Below, one piece after another: positions 18,646-27,600 of a stretch of DNA of 64,000 nucleotides. The notes below the pieces were generated by a model. The model had not been told where the DNA came from and did not search any database. It saw only the letters and a program-made list of their open reading frames with translations. The translations under genes and the position numbers were made by a program. This DNA is from Spirosoma sp. GTDB taxonomy: Bacteria; Bacteroidota; Bacteroidia; Cytophagales; Spirosomataceae. The DNA is taken from contig NZ_JAPLET010000015.1 in assembly GCF_026391055.1 (NCBI RefSeq), positions 186,001-250,000 on the forward strand, given 5' to 3'. Positions within the stretch are counted from its first letter, which is position 1; each line of letters opens with the position of its first letter.

Positions 18646-19044
18646 TATTTGCGAAATTGCCCTAACGAGGTCTATCTGTCATGTTGTACACTCTTTAGAC
18701 CTATAGAACTATCGCTTTATGAGTGATAGACTTTTTGCTATGTCATATTATTTGACTTCTCGTATGAACAATCATTAATTTTCATTTTGTTTGTCAAGAT
18801 TTATGGATTACTCCTATTATGGCTTCAGTAGCCTAATTCTATCATACGTATTATTGAACTTTCAGATAATAGATAAGTGGCTAATAATCAGTTATTTTGA
18901 TGTTTCATCGTTACTATGTTCCTGCTTGGTGAACCATAGCAATAATATTTTAGATGCGGCATCATTATTGTTATTTTCAGAAAGGGTACAGTAGGTGTTT
19001 AATTATTTTTTACATTTTCATTTCTTCCAGAGAGAATATATAGA
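18646..19044. other. Intergenic stretch of about 400 bases without a credible gene
   Basis: A 67-codon frame with TTG start (18791-18994) is present but resembles nothing, has no plausible start context and sits in A+T-rich DNA where such frames arise by chance. The only structure seen is a weak hairpin near 18709, listed separately. Upstream of the next gene, TACATTTT at 19011-19018 resembles the Bacteroidota -7 element (TAnnTTTG) but lacks the final G and has no clear -33 partner. Confidence 0.5.
18709..18736 (+). terminator. Weak terminator after the methyltransferase gene
   Basis: CTATCGCT (18709-18716) pairs with AGTGATAG (18722-18729), with one G-T pair and a 5-base loop, and is followed by a short T run (CTTTTT). 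It lies about 65 bases after the methyltransferase stop. Confidence 0.35.
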
Positions 19045-20757
19045 GTGGGCAAATTTTTGAAAACTATGAGAAATTTTTTACTTGTTCTTACATGGATGCT
19101 TTTGTCGACGTCATTAATAGCACAAATGAATTATGTGTCTACGACGCCGTCGTCCACTACTCCTGGCTCTGACAATACACTTGTGGGTGTAGGAGCAGGT
19201 AATTTAAATATGAGTGGAGCTAGTAACTTGTTCATTAGTAGGGGTACAGGTACCCTTAATATGGCTGGAACTCAAAATGTCTTTCTAGGTGCTTCAGCTG
19301 GTAATCAAAACTCATCAGGACAGAAGAATTCATTTGTAGGGTTTAGCTCTGGATATAGTAATTCGACTGGAAATGGTAACACATTTCAGGGAGCTGAAAG
19401 TGGATATTCTAATTCAAGTGGCTTTAATAACTCGTTTATAGGTACACGATCAGGCTATTTTAATACCCAAGGTAATAATAACTCTTTTGTCGGTGCTGGT
19501 GCTGGTTATTCGAATTCGCAAGGAAGCGATAACACCTTTATGGGAGCAGATGCGGGTGGTGGCAACACTACCGGAGCAGGAAATACATTTGTTGGTTCAC
19601 TTGCAGGGTCATCGAATGCTACAGCGACGCAGAATACATTTGTAGGAGTTAATACGGGTATCATAAATACAGGAGGAGGTAATACATTCTTGGGGGCAGA
19701 GGCTGGTAAAAATAACCAATCTGGTGGTTATAATGTGTTTATTGGTCTGTCAGCAGGTCTAAATAATACTACAGGCTTAGGAAATCTATTTTTGGGGCAG
19801 CAAGCAGGTGTCAACAATAAAACAGGTAACTACAATCTGTTTATGGGTAACGGTGCAGGAAGCAGTTTAATAACTGGCATTGGTAATACTGCTATCGGTG
19901 ATGGGTCTAGTTTACGGACCTCTAGTGGTGATCGAAATACAAGTATCGGTCAGTATGCAGGTGTAGATAACTTAACCGGATCTTATAACGTGTTTATTGG
20001 ATTCGGAACAAATGTAACTGCTGGTGCAAATAATCTTACAAACGCCAGTGCTATTGGAGCGAATGCACAGGTATCTGTTTCTAACGCACTTATATTAGGT
20101 AGTAATGCCAACGTTGGCATCGGCACATCGGCTCCTGCTGCCAAATTAGAAGTCGTGTCCAGCACTACGGGTACATCCGGGCTACGCTTAACAAACCTTA
20201 CCAGTGCGGTTAGTACAACAGCTACATCAAGTAAATTCCTGACAGTAAATGCAACTGGTGATGTAATTATAGCGACGGCCGCTGCGGGTAGTGGACGTGT
20301 AGCGGCTTCTGAAACCGACGCTTTATGGTCTTCAGATGGAAAGAATCTTCAAAATACAAACACCGGAGGTGTTGTTATCGGGCCGGGGGTAGGGCAAACA
20401 CCAGCCGGTTATCGTCTGTATGTAGCGGATGGTGTATTGACCGAAAAAGTGAAAGTCGCCGTCAAAAGCTCCAATGACTGGTCGGATCGGGTCTTTGAGA
20501 AAGGATACTACCTCCGTGGCCTGAAAGATGTAGAGATGTACATCAATCGCGAAAAACACCTGCCCGGAATTCCCTCCGCCGAAGAAGTGGTAAAGGAAGG
20601 TGTAGATGTTGGCAAAATGCAGGCCAAGCTACTTGAAAAAGTAGAAGAACTTACGCTATACGTTATCGAACTGAAAAAGCAGAATGAGGCTTTAGCACAG
20701 AAAAGTAAACAGTTGGAGAACCGGGTTAATAAATTACAGACTAAAGCGCGTAAGTAA
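19045..20757 (+). CDS. Secreted surface protein with about 17 tandem 17-residue Gly/Asn repeats and C-terminal coiled coil
   Basis: A signal peptide (RNFLLVLTWMLLSTSLIAQ) is followed by about seventeen degenerate units of about 17 residues, of the form G-N-T-F-x-G-x-x-A-G-x-x-N-x-x-G, from about residue 35 to 335. Next come IGTSAPAAKLEV, a linker, and a tail with WSDRVFEKGYYL, HLPGIPSAEEV and a coiled coil (about 530-568). This layout is shared with Bacteroidota proteins annotated as tail-fibre-like or YadA-head-like; the repeats probably form a trimeric beta-roll head. GTG 19045 is given as start; ATG 19066 is equally possible. The repeat half is A+T-rich whereas the 3' third is G+C-richer. 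Confidence 0.75.
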   Translation: MGKFLKTMRNFLLVLTWMLLSTSLIAQMNYVSTTPSSTTPGSDNTLVGVGAGNLNMSGASNLFISRGTGTLNMAGTQNVFLGASAGNQNSSGQKNSFVGFSSGYSNSTGNGNTFQGAESGYSNSSGFNNSFIGTRSGYFNTQGNNNSFVGAGAGYSNSQGSDNTFMGADAGGGNTTGAGNTFVGSLAGSSNATATQNTFVGVNTGIINTGGGNTFLGAEAGKNNQSGGYNVFIGLSAGLNNTTGLGNLFLGQQAGVNNKTGNYNLFMGNGAGSSLITGIGNTAIGDGSSLRTSSGDRNTSIGQYAGVDNLTGSYNVFIGFGTNVTAGANNLTNASAIGANAQVSVSNALILGSNANVGIGTSAPAAKLEVVSSTTGTSGLRLTNLTSAVSTTATSSKFLTVNATGDVIIATAAAGSGRVAASETDALWSSDGKNLQNTNTGGVVIGPGVGQTPAGYRLYVADGVLTEKVKVAVKSSNDWSDRVFEKGYYLRGLKDVEMYINREKHLPGIPSAEEVVKEGVDVGKMQAKLLEKVEELTLYVIELKKQNEALAQKSKQLENRVNKLQTKARK

Positions 20758-20758
20758 T

Positions 20759-21295
20759 ATGAAAGCGATACTAACACTAGCGGTATGCTGTCTATCCTTG
20801 CTTACGTTTGCGCAGACGGTGCCTCAATCGTTGCGGATTCAGGTAAGCTACAACAAAGGTGGCCAACACCTGGAGCAGGCAGTCGAAACGATCGTGGCCG
20901 TTAACACAGTGGGTAAATCCAGTACGGTTGCCTACCAGGCAGGTCGCTCAATAACGCTGCTGCCCGGCTTTCAGGCGAATCAGGGTAGCTTATTCACGGC
21001 TGATATTAAGCCGGTAGCCAGTGGAGGTAACGAATTGTCTTTGCAACTGAAGGCCTACCCTAACCCCTTCGATGAGTCGACAATGATTGATTACTTTTTA
21101 CCGGCAGAGGGGAAAGTAACGATCGTAATTATAGATGCACAGGGTAAAATTATTAATCAGCTGCTAAAAGATGAAAATCAGTCGGCAGGTAAGCATCAGA
21201 TTGAGTGGAACGCCACAGCCCTGAAGGCTGGTATGTATGTACCAATCATTGAACACAATCAGAAGAAAGTGGTAGGAAGACTAGTGAAAAAATAG
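20759..21295 (+). CDS. Small secreted protein with type IX secretion (T9SS type A) sorting domain
   Basis: This 178-residue protein has a signal peptide (MKAILTLAVCCLSLLTFAQ) and a short middle domain containing GRSITLLPGFQANQGSLFTA, a motif common in Bacteroidota proteins that precede a Por-type tail. A C-terminal sorting domain of about 75 residues follows: LKAYPNPFDESTMIDYFLP, then GKVTIVIIDAQGKII, and GRLVKK at the end. T9SS cargo bearing this tail is exported across the outer membrane and attached to the surface. It starts one base after the repeat protein's stop, so the two are co-expressed; a strong terminator follows. Confidence 0.85.
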   Translation: MKAILTLAVCCLSLLTFAQTVPQSLRIQVSYNKGGQHLEQAVETIVAVNTVGKSSTVAYQAGRSITLLPGFQANQGSLFTADIKPVASGGNELSLQLKAYPNPFDESTMIDYFLPAEGKVTIVIIDAQGKIINQLLKDENQSAGKHQIEWNATALKAGMYVPIIEHNQKKVVGRLVKK

Positions 21296-21317
21296 TTTTC
21301 TACTTAATAAATCGTTC

Positions 21318-21354
21318 AAAAAGAGACCCGTTATTAAAAAGCGGGTCTCTTTTT
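21318..21354 (+). terminator. Strong rho-independent terminator
   Basis: A 13-bp stem, AAAAAGAGACCCG (21318-21330) with CGGGTCTCTTTTT (21342-21354), encloses an 11-base loop and ends in a T run. It closes the transcript of the repeat protein and the T9SS protein. The A tract on the other arm means it could work in both directions. Confidence 0.88.
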
Positions 21355-21472
21355 ATGTACGCTTCATTAGTTTTGTGTTTCCATACCATTCAAATATAAA
21401 GACCACTCCGTAGAAAGAAGTGTGCAAAATGACCTATAATGCCATTCTCCTCTACCTTATTTCAATCGCTCG

Positions 21473-23014
21473 ATGCCTATTTGCGAAAAGTCAAGACTGT
21501 TTTGCGTATTCTTTTTTTTGACGATTGTTTCCTCTATCCGGGCACAGCCGATCCGTACACCAACACAGTATACTGCGGAACTTGGTACTTACCTTTCTTC
21601 ATCGACAGAAACTCCGTTCTGGTTACGGGCAAACCAGTATGGTATCGTTCCTAATCAATCTCCCTCGGCCACGTTTCGGGCGGGTTTATATAGCGAGTAT
21701 GATGCAACGCGTCAAAGTACGGGCCAATGGCGTACTTCGAAATATGACATTGGTTATGGATTAAACGTTGTTGCCAATGCCCGGCAAAACCAATTGTCGT
21801 ATGAGCGGAACGTGTTGCTACCTGAAGCGTATGTAAAAGTAAGGCGGGGTATATGGGAAGTGTACGCTGGCCGACGTCGTGAAAAGTTCGGACTGGCCGA
21901 TTCAACGTTATCGACCGGCTCTTACGCATGGTCGGGTAATGCAATGCCCATTCCTAAAATTCAAATTTCAATTCCCACCTTCACACCCATTGGCTTTACA
22001 AAAGGCTGGGTGGCGGTGCAGGGGTCGTTCGCGCATGGCTACATGGATGCCAACGGCTATATCAAAAATGCCATGCTGCATCAAAAATCGCTGTATCTGC
22101 GCTTCGGCCGGGCGCAGGATGTTGTGCGGGTTTATGGAGGATTGAATCATCAGGCCGTATGGGGCGGGCAAATTGCGGACCCCGCCAACATTCCACCGTC
22201 GATTCAGAGCGATGGGAAACTGCCATCCGGTTTTCGTAATTACATGTATGTTGTATCGACCCTCTATCCCCGTCAGACAGATACGAGCCAGTATAACTAT
22301 TTTGATTTGACCAACCGGGTTGGCAACCATCTCGGATCGATCGATCTGGCCGTAGAGTTCGACCTGGTACGCCATACACTATATATATACCGTCAAAATA
22401 TATACGAGGATGGTTCTTTGTTTTATCTGATAAACATTGCAGATGGCCTTAATGGTCTGCGTATTCGTCGTAACGATCCGAAAGCAATTGTTCGCGATAT
22501 TCTGTTTGAGTTTTTAAATACGACCAGCCAGGGCGGACCGGAATTTATAATTGATGATCCGAACAGGAGGGGAAAAGACGACTATTTCAATCATCAGCAG
22601 TTTCGTGATGGCTGGGCGTATCGGCAGCATACAATAGGTACCCCATTTATCCCCCCCGCGTTAGGCCCCAGAGATGAATATCCGAATGGCACATTTACGG
22701 CAAATAACCGCGTATATGTGTTTCACACGGGCATAGCCGGAAGTATACCGCTACGCGGGCAGGCCTTGGCCGGGCCTTTATCATATCAGTTGAAACTATC
22801 ATTCAGCCGGAATCTGGGCACTTACAACAATCCTTTTCAGACCGTACGCGACCAGTTTTCGGGCTATGCCAGTGTAGCAGCTCCTTTGTCTATTCTGGGA
22901 GGAATACAGCTATCGGCCAGCATTGCAACCGACGCCGGAAGCTTGTACCAAAACAGTGTTGGCACCTATATCAGCCTGCGTAAGGTATGGCAAACCAGAG
23001 AGTCGGTCCACTGA
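21473..23014 (+). CDS. Wzi family capsule assembly outer-membrane protein
   Basis: This 513-residue protein has a signal peptide (LFCVFFFLTIVSSIRAQ) and the Capsule_assembly_Wzi pattern: ETPFWLRANQYGIVP near residue 46, LLPEAYVKVRRGIWEVYAGRRREKFGL, GSYAWSGNAMPIPKIQISIP and repeated amphipathic strands to the C-terminus. Wzi-type proteins are 18-stranded outer-membrane barrels that help retain capsule or EPS at the surface. A close paralogue lies at 24614-26134, on the other side of the initiating transferase gene. G+C content is back to the genomic level here. Confidence 0.87.
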   Translation: MPICEKSRLFCVFFFLTIVSSIRAQPIRTPTQYTAELGTYLSSSTETPFWLRANQYGIVPNQSPSATFRAGLYSEYDATRQSTGQWRTSKYDIGYGLNVVANARQNQLSYERNVLLPEAYVKVRRGIWEVYAGRRREKFGLADSTLSTGSYAWSGNAMPIPKIQISIPTFTPIGFTKGWVAVQGSFAHGYMDANGYIKNAMLHQKSLYLRFGRAQDVVRVYGGLNHQAVWGGQIADPANIPPSIQSDGKLPSGFRNYMYVVSTLYPRQTDTSQYNYFDLTNRVGNHLGSIDLAVEFDLVRHTLYIYRQNIYEDGSLFYLINIADGLNGLRIRRNDPKAIVRDILFEFLNTTSQGGPEFIIDDPNRRGKDDYFNHQQFRDGWAYRQHTIGTPFIPPALGPRDEYPNGTFTANNRVYVFHTGIAGSIPLRGQALAGPLSYQLKLSFSRNLGTYNNPFQTVRDQFSGYASVAAPLSILGGIQLSASIATDAGSLYQNSVGTYISLRKVWQTRESVH

Positions 23015-23193
23015 GCTAATAGTGTGTAATACAGGTTAGGATTTTTTTAAGCTGGCATTTAGCCTTAATTTGCGCTTCGGTTTGTGAGCCGTAAGATAAT
23101 ATTTGTACTAACAGGTCAACCAGATGATCTAATTTAGCGTAAATAGTGCTAGAGCCTGTTGGCGAAAAGATATTGAGAGTAGATTTAGTAAGT

Positions 23194-24573
23194 ATGAGGC
23201 ATCGGTATTCCATACTATTTTTCCCGCTTCATGTAATCGTTGATTTCCTGAGCCTGAATGCTGCTTTCGTCGGGGCCTACATTCTCAAATTCCAGGCTGT
23301 CGAACCGGTTGCAGAGCCCCCATACGCGTCGCTTTGGGTAGTGTTTAACATAGTGTGGTTGGTTGAAATTTTACTGCTTAAACCTTACATATTTCCCCGC
23401 CAACTCTTTAAGGCAGACCACTTAATAAAAAAATTATTAATTCTGATGGCTATTCACATAGCTGTCATATCCATATACTGGGTAGCCGTAAAAGGGTTCT
23501 ACTTCTCACGTGAACACCTACTGGTCACCTACCTGCTGTTTACCAGTCTGGCGGTGGCTTTTCGGCTGGGCGGGCTGGTTTTTTTGAAAGAATATCGGGC
23601 CCGAGGGTACAACAATCGTCGATACGTGATCGTAGGCTACGGTAAGTTGGCCGTGTCGATCCAACGGTTTTATGAGGCTCATCCCGAAATGGGATTTCGT
23701 TTCCTCGGTTATTTCGATGAGCCGTCTGCCGAAAATCAACATTTACTCAGTGGGAATTATGACGATTTGCCCGCGCATATCCAGCAAGAGGGGATAGACT
23801 GCGTGTACTGCTGTATGCCATATATTGATAATAGCCGGTTGAAAAAGATTGTTGAAGAAGCTGAGTCAGTCGATTATCAGGTGAAGTTGCTGGTTGACTT
23901 CCGGGGGTTTCTGGCGCGTGGTGCATCGGTCGAATACCACGATTTTCTGCCGGTGCTGAATGTGTCGTCACAGATGCTGGCCGATTTTCAGGTAAACACG
24001 CTCAAACGGTTATTTGATATTCTGTTCTCGTTGGCTGCGCTGGGATTGGGGATGCCCATGTTGATCATTCTGGCAGTCATAACCAAACTTACGTCATCTG
24101 GTCCCATCTTTTACGCACAGGAGCGCATCGGACAGGGGGGGAAGCCCTTCAAGATTTATAAATTCCGCAGCATGTATGTCGATTCTGAACGGTCGGGGCC
24201 AGTATTGTCAGGTGGCTTGCTCGATGACCGGATTACGCCCTGGGGACGGTTTATGCGTAAAACTCGGCTCGACGAAATGCCTCAGTTTTACAATGTGCTG
24301 ATTGGAGATATGTCTGTGGTGGGCCCCCGTCCGGAACGCCAGTATTTTATTGACCAGATTGTTGAAATCGCTCCCGAGTACCGATCTCTGCTGAAAGTAA
24401 AGCCGGGAATCACGTCCATCGGGCAGATTAAATATGGCTATGCGGCCAACATTGATGAAATGGTGCAACGGTTGCGGTACGACCTGCTGTATCCCCGACG
24501 TCGCTCTTTTTTATTCGACATGTGGATCATTGCCCAAACGCTTCGGGTAATGGCCCAGGGCCGTGGCAAGTAA
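23194..24573 (+). CDS. Undecaprenyl-phosphate sugar phosphotransferase (WcaJ/EpsE-like)
   Basis: This protein of about 459 residues begins with four membrane helices (from FFPLHVIVDFLSL), then a Rossmann-like CoA-binding domain (RYVIVGYGKLAVSIQRFYE). It ends with a bacterial sugar transferase domain: LKRLFDILFSLAAL, GPIFYAQERIGQGGKPFKIYKFRSM, TRLDEMPQFYNVLIGDMS and VGPRPERQYF. It transfers a sugar-1-phosphate, often glucose or galactose, to undecaprenyl phosphate and so starts repeat-unit synthesis. ATG 23194 is chosen; the in-frame GTG at 23146 adds only a poorly supported leader. Confidence 0.92.
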   Translation: MRHRYSILFFPLHVIVDFLSLNAAFVGAYILKFQAVEPVAEPPYASLWVVFNIVWLVEILLLKPYIFPRQLFKADHLIKKLLILMAIHIAVISIYWVAVKGFYFSREHLLVTYLLFTSLAVAFRLGGLVFLKEYRARGYNNRRYVIVGYGKLAVSIQRFYEAHPEMGFRFLGYFDEPSAENQHLLSGNYDDLPAHIQQEGIDCVYCCMPYIDNSRLKKIVEEAESVDYQVKLLVDFRGFLARGASVEYHDFLPVLNVSSQMLADFQVNTLKRLFDILFSLAALGLGMPMLIILAVITKLTSSGPIFYAQERIGQGGKPFKIYKFRSMYVDSERSGPVLSGGLLDDRITPWGRFMRKTRLDEMPQFYNVLIGDMSVVGPRPERQYFIDQIVEIAPEYRSLLKVKPGITSIGQIKYGYAANIDEMVQRLRYDLLYPRRRSFLFDMWIIAQTLRVMAQGRGK

Positions 24574-24613
24574 TGGCTACTGTTCGACCAGGAGTATAAC
24601 CGGCCTGTTTTTT

Positions 24614-26134
24614 ATGAGATTTTTGTTGGTATGGATTGCGTATGGAGCTTTTATTTGCTTTGGTAGCGAGTTAGTCTATGGACAACGTGTTAATCAGTAT
24701 CAGTTCGAAGTAGGCGGACTAGGTTCGTCCGATCAGACGCCTTTCTGGTTACGAGCCAATCAATATGGTACGGTTCCGTTAACAGGCCCGGCTTTGCGAC
24801 TAAATGCGGGTCTACACGCTGATTATCGTTCTGCCGACAGTACCGGCCATCGCCCGAAAGCCGATTGGGGATATGGTGTCAGCGTTGTGGCTAATGTAGG
24901 GTCAACAAGCCAGTTTCTACTTCCCGAAGCCTATATTAAAGGGCGGGTTGGTGCGTTTGAGCTTTACGCTGGTCGTCGCAAAGAAATCATTGGACTCGTA
25001 GATACACTGCTGACGAGTGGGTCCTATATCTGGTCGGGTAATGCGTTGCCTTTTCCTAAAATTCAACTGGCTCTTCCGGTCTTTACACCCATTCCGTTCA
25101 CAAAAGGGGTTGTCTCTGTCATGGGCACCTTTTCGCACGGGTGGTTCGAAAACGGCGACCGACTGGTGAAAGATTCGTATCTCCACCAGTCTTCATTTTA
25201 TGGGCGTTTAGGAAAGCCGTCATGGCGGGTTCGTTTCTACGGTGGGTTCAATCATCAGGTCATGTGGGCAGGTCACTCCGAATTTATAGACCCTACCGTG
25301 GCGGCCAATGGCAAACTACCCTCAAACATCAAGTACTATCCGGCGGTGGTGCTGGGTACACGGAATCCCTTTCCCGGCGATCAGGCTATTCAAACAATAA
25401 GCCATTTCGAAGAAAATCGGATTGGTAATCACCTGGGTTCTATTGACTTTGCGGCTGAGGTTAATCTAAACCACTGGAACCTGTTTGCCTATCGGCAATT
25501 CATGTACGACGATGGCTCGCTATTCTATGGTACAAACCTGGACGATGGCCTGAATGGCCTCCGCATCCGAAACCGGGATCAACCAACCGGGGCTTCTTTT
25601 TTTCTGAAGCAGATTACAGTTGAGTATATGTTTACCGGCAGCCAGGGTGGTGATCTGTTTATCCTTGATAATCCGCAGAAACGGGGACGTGACGATTATT
25701 TCTCTAACAGTCAGTACCTCGATGGCTGGACTTATTTTGGTCGAACGATTGGCACGCCATTTATTACCCCGCAAAGCGAAGTTCGGTCGTCCTTACCGCC
25801 CCGGTTCGGTATTGCCAACAACCGGGTTAGCCTTTTCCATATTGGCCTGAGTGCGCTGGTGCTCAATAAAGTCGACATAACGACGCGTTTATCGTTTAGC
25901 CGTAATGCCGGCTCTTATCCTATTCCTTATTTAACGATTCCGGCCCAGTTTTCAGGATTGTTTACGGCGTCAGTCCCTATCGGTTTATTTGGAGGAACCA
26001 CCCTGAATGGCTCAATTGCGGTCGATTCGGGCGGGTTATTACCCAATAGCGTGGGTACTTACGTGGCCTTACGGAAAACCGGGCTGCTTGGTGGAGGTCG
26101 GCGCGCACCCATCCCCATACGTAGCGCCTATTAG
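24614..26134 (+). CDS. Wzi family capsule assembly outer-membrane protein (second copy)
   Basis: This protein of about 506 residues is a clear paralogue of the product of 21473-23014. Shared landmarks include TPFWLRANQYGTVP, LLPEAYIKGRVGAFELYAGRRKEIIGL, SYIWSGNALPFPKIQLALP, FTPIPFTKG, RIGNHLGSIDFAAE and DGLNGLRIR. A signal peptide lies in the first 28 residues (FLLVWIAYGAFICFGSELVYGQ). ATG 24614 is the natural start; the in-frame extension to 24563 overlaps the transferase gene. It likely makes a capsule-retaining outer-membrane barrel. Two copies around the initiating transferase suggest either two polymers or functional specialisation. Confidence 0.87.
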   Translation: MRFLLVWIAYGAFICFGSELVYGQRVNQYQFEVGGLGSSDQTPFWLRANQYGTVPLTGPALRLNAGLHADYRSADSTGHRPKADWGYGVSVVANVGSTSQFLLPEAYIKGRVGAFELYAGRRKEIIGLVDTLLTSGSYIWSGNALPFPKIQLALPVFTPIPFTKGVVSVMGTFSHGWFENGDRLVKDSYLHQSSFYGRLGKPSWRVRFYGGFNHQVMWAGHSEFIDPTVAANGKLPSNIKYYPAVVLGTRNPFPGDQAIQTISHFEENRIGNHLGSIDFAAEVNLNHWNLFAYRQFMYDDGSLFYGTNLDDGLNGLRIRNRDQPTGASFFLKQITVEYMFTGSQGGDLFILDNPQKRGRDDYFSNSQYLDGWTYFGRTIGTPFITPQSEVRSSLPPRFGIANNRVSLFHIGLSALVLNKVDITTRLSFSRNAGSYPIPYLTIPAQFSGLFTASVPIGLFGGTTLNGSIAVDSGGLLPNSVGTYVALRKTGLLGGGRRAPIPIRSAY

Positions 26135-26271
26135 TAAGCGTTTGGGTGTAGTTATGACTCGAACAGACCGGACGTGAACTTTCATGCAATTTTAACCAGC
26201 CGCTGGAAAGGGTATTGCGGCAACGACTATTTTTGCCGGAACTTGATTTTTATAGTAATAGTAGCGTAAAC

Positions 26272-27531
26272 ATGTGGGTTTGGATGGTGCGGATAAATAA
26301 ACTTTTGAACTGGTTTAGCTTTGTTGTCTTAGTTGGGCTGGGGGTGTCCTGTGGGCAGAATCAAACGAATCTTAAGCAGTCAGCACGGGCGTTGCGGAAC
26401 TGTGCCGACGAACAGGTTTTAACGGAAGCCCAGCAGACGGCCATTCGGCAGCAAATCAATGCTGATGAAAAATCCCGTCAGATTGCCGAGATTTTCCGGC
26501 AGAAAGTACGGGGTGGCCTGAACGGCAATGTGCTGGTGGCGCAGAAGGGAATGGTCCTGTACAAGAATTGCTTCGGTCTGGGTCATTTTGAACGCAGCCA
26601 GCGTGATACCCTGGTTGAAGATTCCAAGTTTCAGCTGGCATCGCTGTCAAAAACCTTTACGGCGGTCGGTACGCTAAAGCTGATTGAAGCCGGGAAACTT
26701 ACATTTGAGGATACCATTCAGAAATTTTATCCCGATTTTCCGTATCATGGTATTACCGTTCGGGAGTTACTGAGCCATCGCAGCGGCTTGCCTAATTACC
26801 AGTACGCCTTCGATGACAGCATGAAGGTGAATTTCTACAAAAAAGAAAAACCTTATCCAACCAACGCAACCATTATGCACTGGTTTGCTACGGTTAAACC
26901 AACCCCCAGGCCGTATAACATTCCGGGGCGCGGGTTTAGCTACAGCAATACCAACTATATGGTGCTAGCTTCCATTATCGAGAAAGTAACCGGCCAAAGC
27001 TACGAAGCGTTTATCCACAAGAATATCTTCGAGCCGCTGGGTATGCACCAGACGTTTGTAGCCACGACAAAGAACGATTCCATTAATCACCATCGAACGG
27101 CCGGTTATCAGTGGAACAGGCGTATTCCCAAAGACTATTACGACGATGTGGTGGGCGATAAAGGCATTTATTCGACCACGGGCGACCTGTTCCGCTGGTA
27201 CCGGGCACTGAATGCCGATTGCCTGTTGCCCAAAAAGATGCTCGCTGAAGCATTTATTCCCAGAAGTTTCGAACGGAAGGGGGCGAAGAACTACGGGTAC
27301 GGCTTCCGGATGATGTTAAACGATACCAAACAACCCGAGTATATTTATCATTCGGGCTGGTGGAAGGGCTACAACACCATGTTCTGGTTCAGCCCGAAGG
27401 ATGAGTACGTCATTATTATTCTGGGCAACCGTTACAACACAACGGTATACCGGGTTAAAGAACTGATCGACGTCCTGCATGGCGGAGCCAATAATAAGGT
27501 GTCGTCTGAAGAGAGCGAGGTAGAAATATGA
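26272..27531 (+). CDS. Beta-lactamase-family serine hydrolase, lipoprotein
   Basis: This protein of about 419 residues starts with a lipoprotein signal (SFVVLVGLGVSC; lipobox LGVSC). It has the penicillin-binding/class C beta-lactamase fold: the S-x-x-K motif within LASLSKTFTAVG, the Y-S-N motif in GFSYSNTNYMVLASIIE, RELLSHRSGLPNY and the late HSGWWKGY, which takes the place of KTG. Such proteins are usually peptidases or esterases (D-aminopeptidase or EstB-like) rather than resistance enzymes. ATG 26272 is used; ATG 26284 is also possible. It appears monocistronic, with a terminator right after it. Confidence 0.85.
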   Translation: MWVWMVRINKLLNWFSFVVLVGLGVSCGQNQTNLKQSARALRNCADEQVLTEAQQTAIRQQINADEKSRQIAEIFRQKVRGGLNGNVLVAQKGMVLYKNCFGLGHFERSQRDTLVEDSKFQLASLSKTFTAVGTLKLIEAGKLTFEDTIQKFYPDFPYHGITVRELLSHRSGLPNYQYAFDDSMKVNFYKKEKPYPTNATIMHWFATVKPTPRPYNIPGRGFSYSNTNYMVLASIIEKVTGQSYEAFIHKNIFEPLGMHQTFVATTKNDSINHHRTAGYQWNRRIPKDYYDDVVGDKGIYSTTGDLFRWYRALNADCLLPKKMLAEAFIPRSFERKGAKNYGYGFRMMLNDTKQPEYIYHSGWWKGYNTMFWFSPKDEYVIIILGNRYNTTVYRVKELIDVLHGGANNKVSSEESEVEI

Positions 27532-27535
27532 GTAG

Positions 27536-27560
27536 AGCCGACCTGAGGGTCGGCTTTTTG
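27536..27560 (+). terminator. Rho-independent terminator after the serine hydrolase gene
   Basis: AGCCGACC (27536-27543) pairs perfectly with GGTCGGCT (27548-27555) around TGAG and is followed by TTTTTG. It lies 4 bases after the stop codon. Confidence 0.85.
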
Positions 27561-27600
27561 CGGTTTATGTCTAATCCGGGGCAATAGCCCTACTAATTGT

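Noticed and set aside
18791..18994. 67-codon ORF before the surface repeat gene
   Set aside because: TTG start, no similarity recognised, A+T-rich DNA; likely chance.
19140..20070. Repetitive stretch as a possible CRISPR array or DNA satellite
   Set aside because: The repeats are degenerate at DNA level and in frame with a protein repeat of 17 residues, so they are coding.
26272..27531. Beta-lactamase antibiotic resistance gene
   Set aside because: The family is wide; the motif set (SLSK, YSN, HSG) is typical of esterase or peptidase members and gives no ground for a resistance call.
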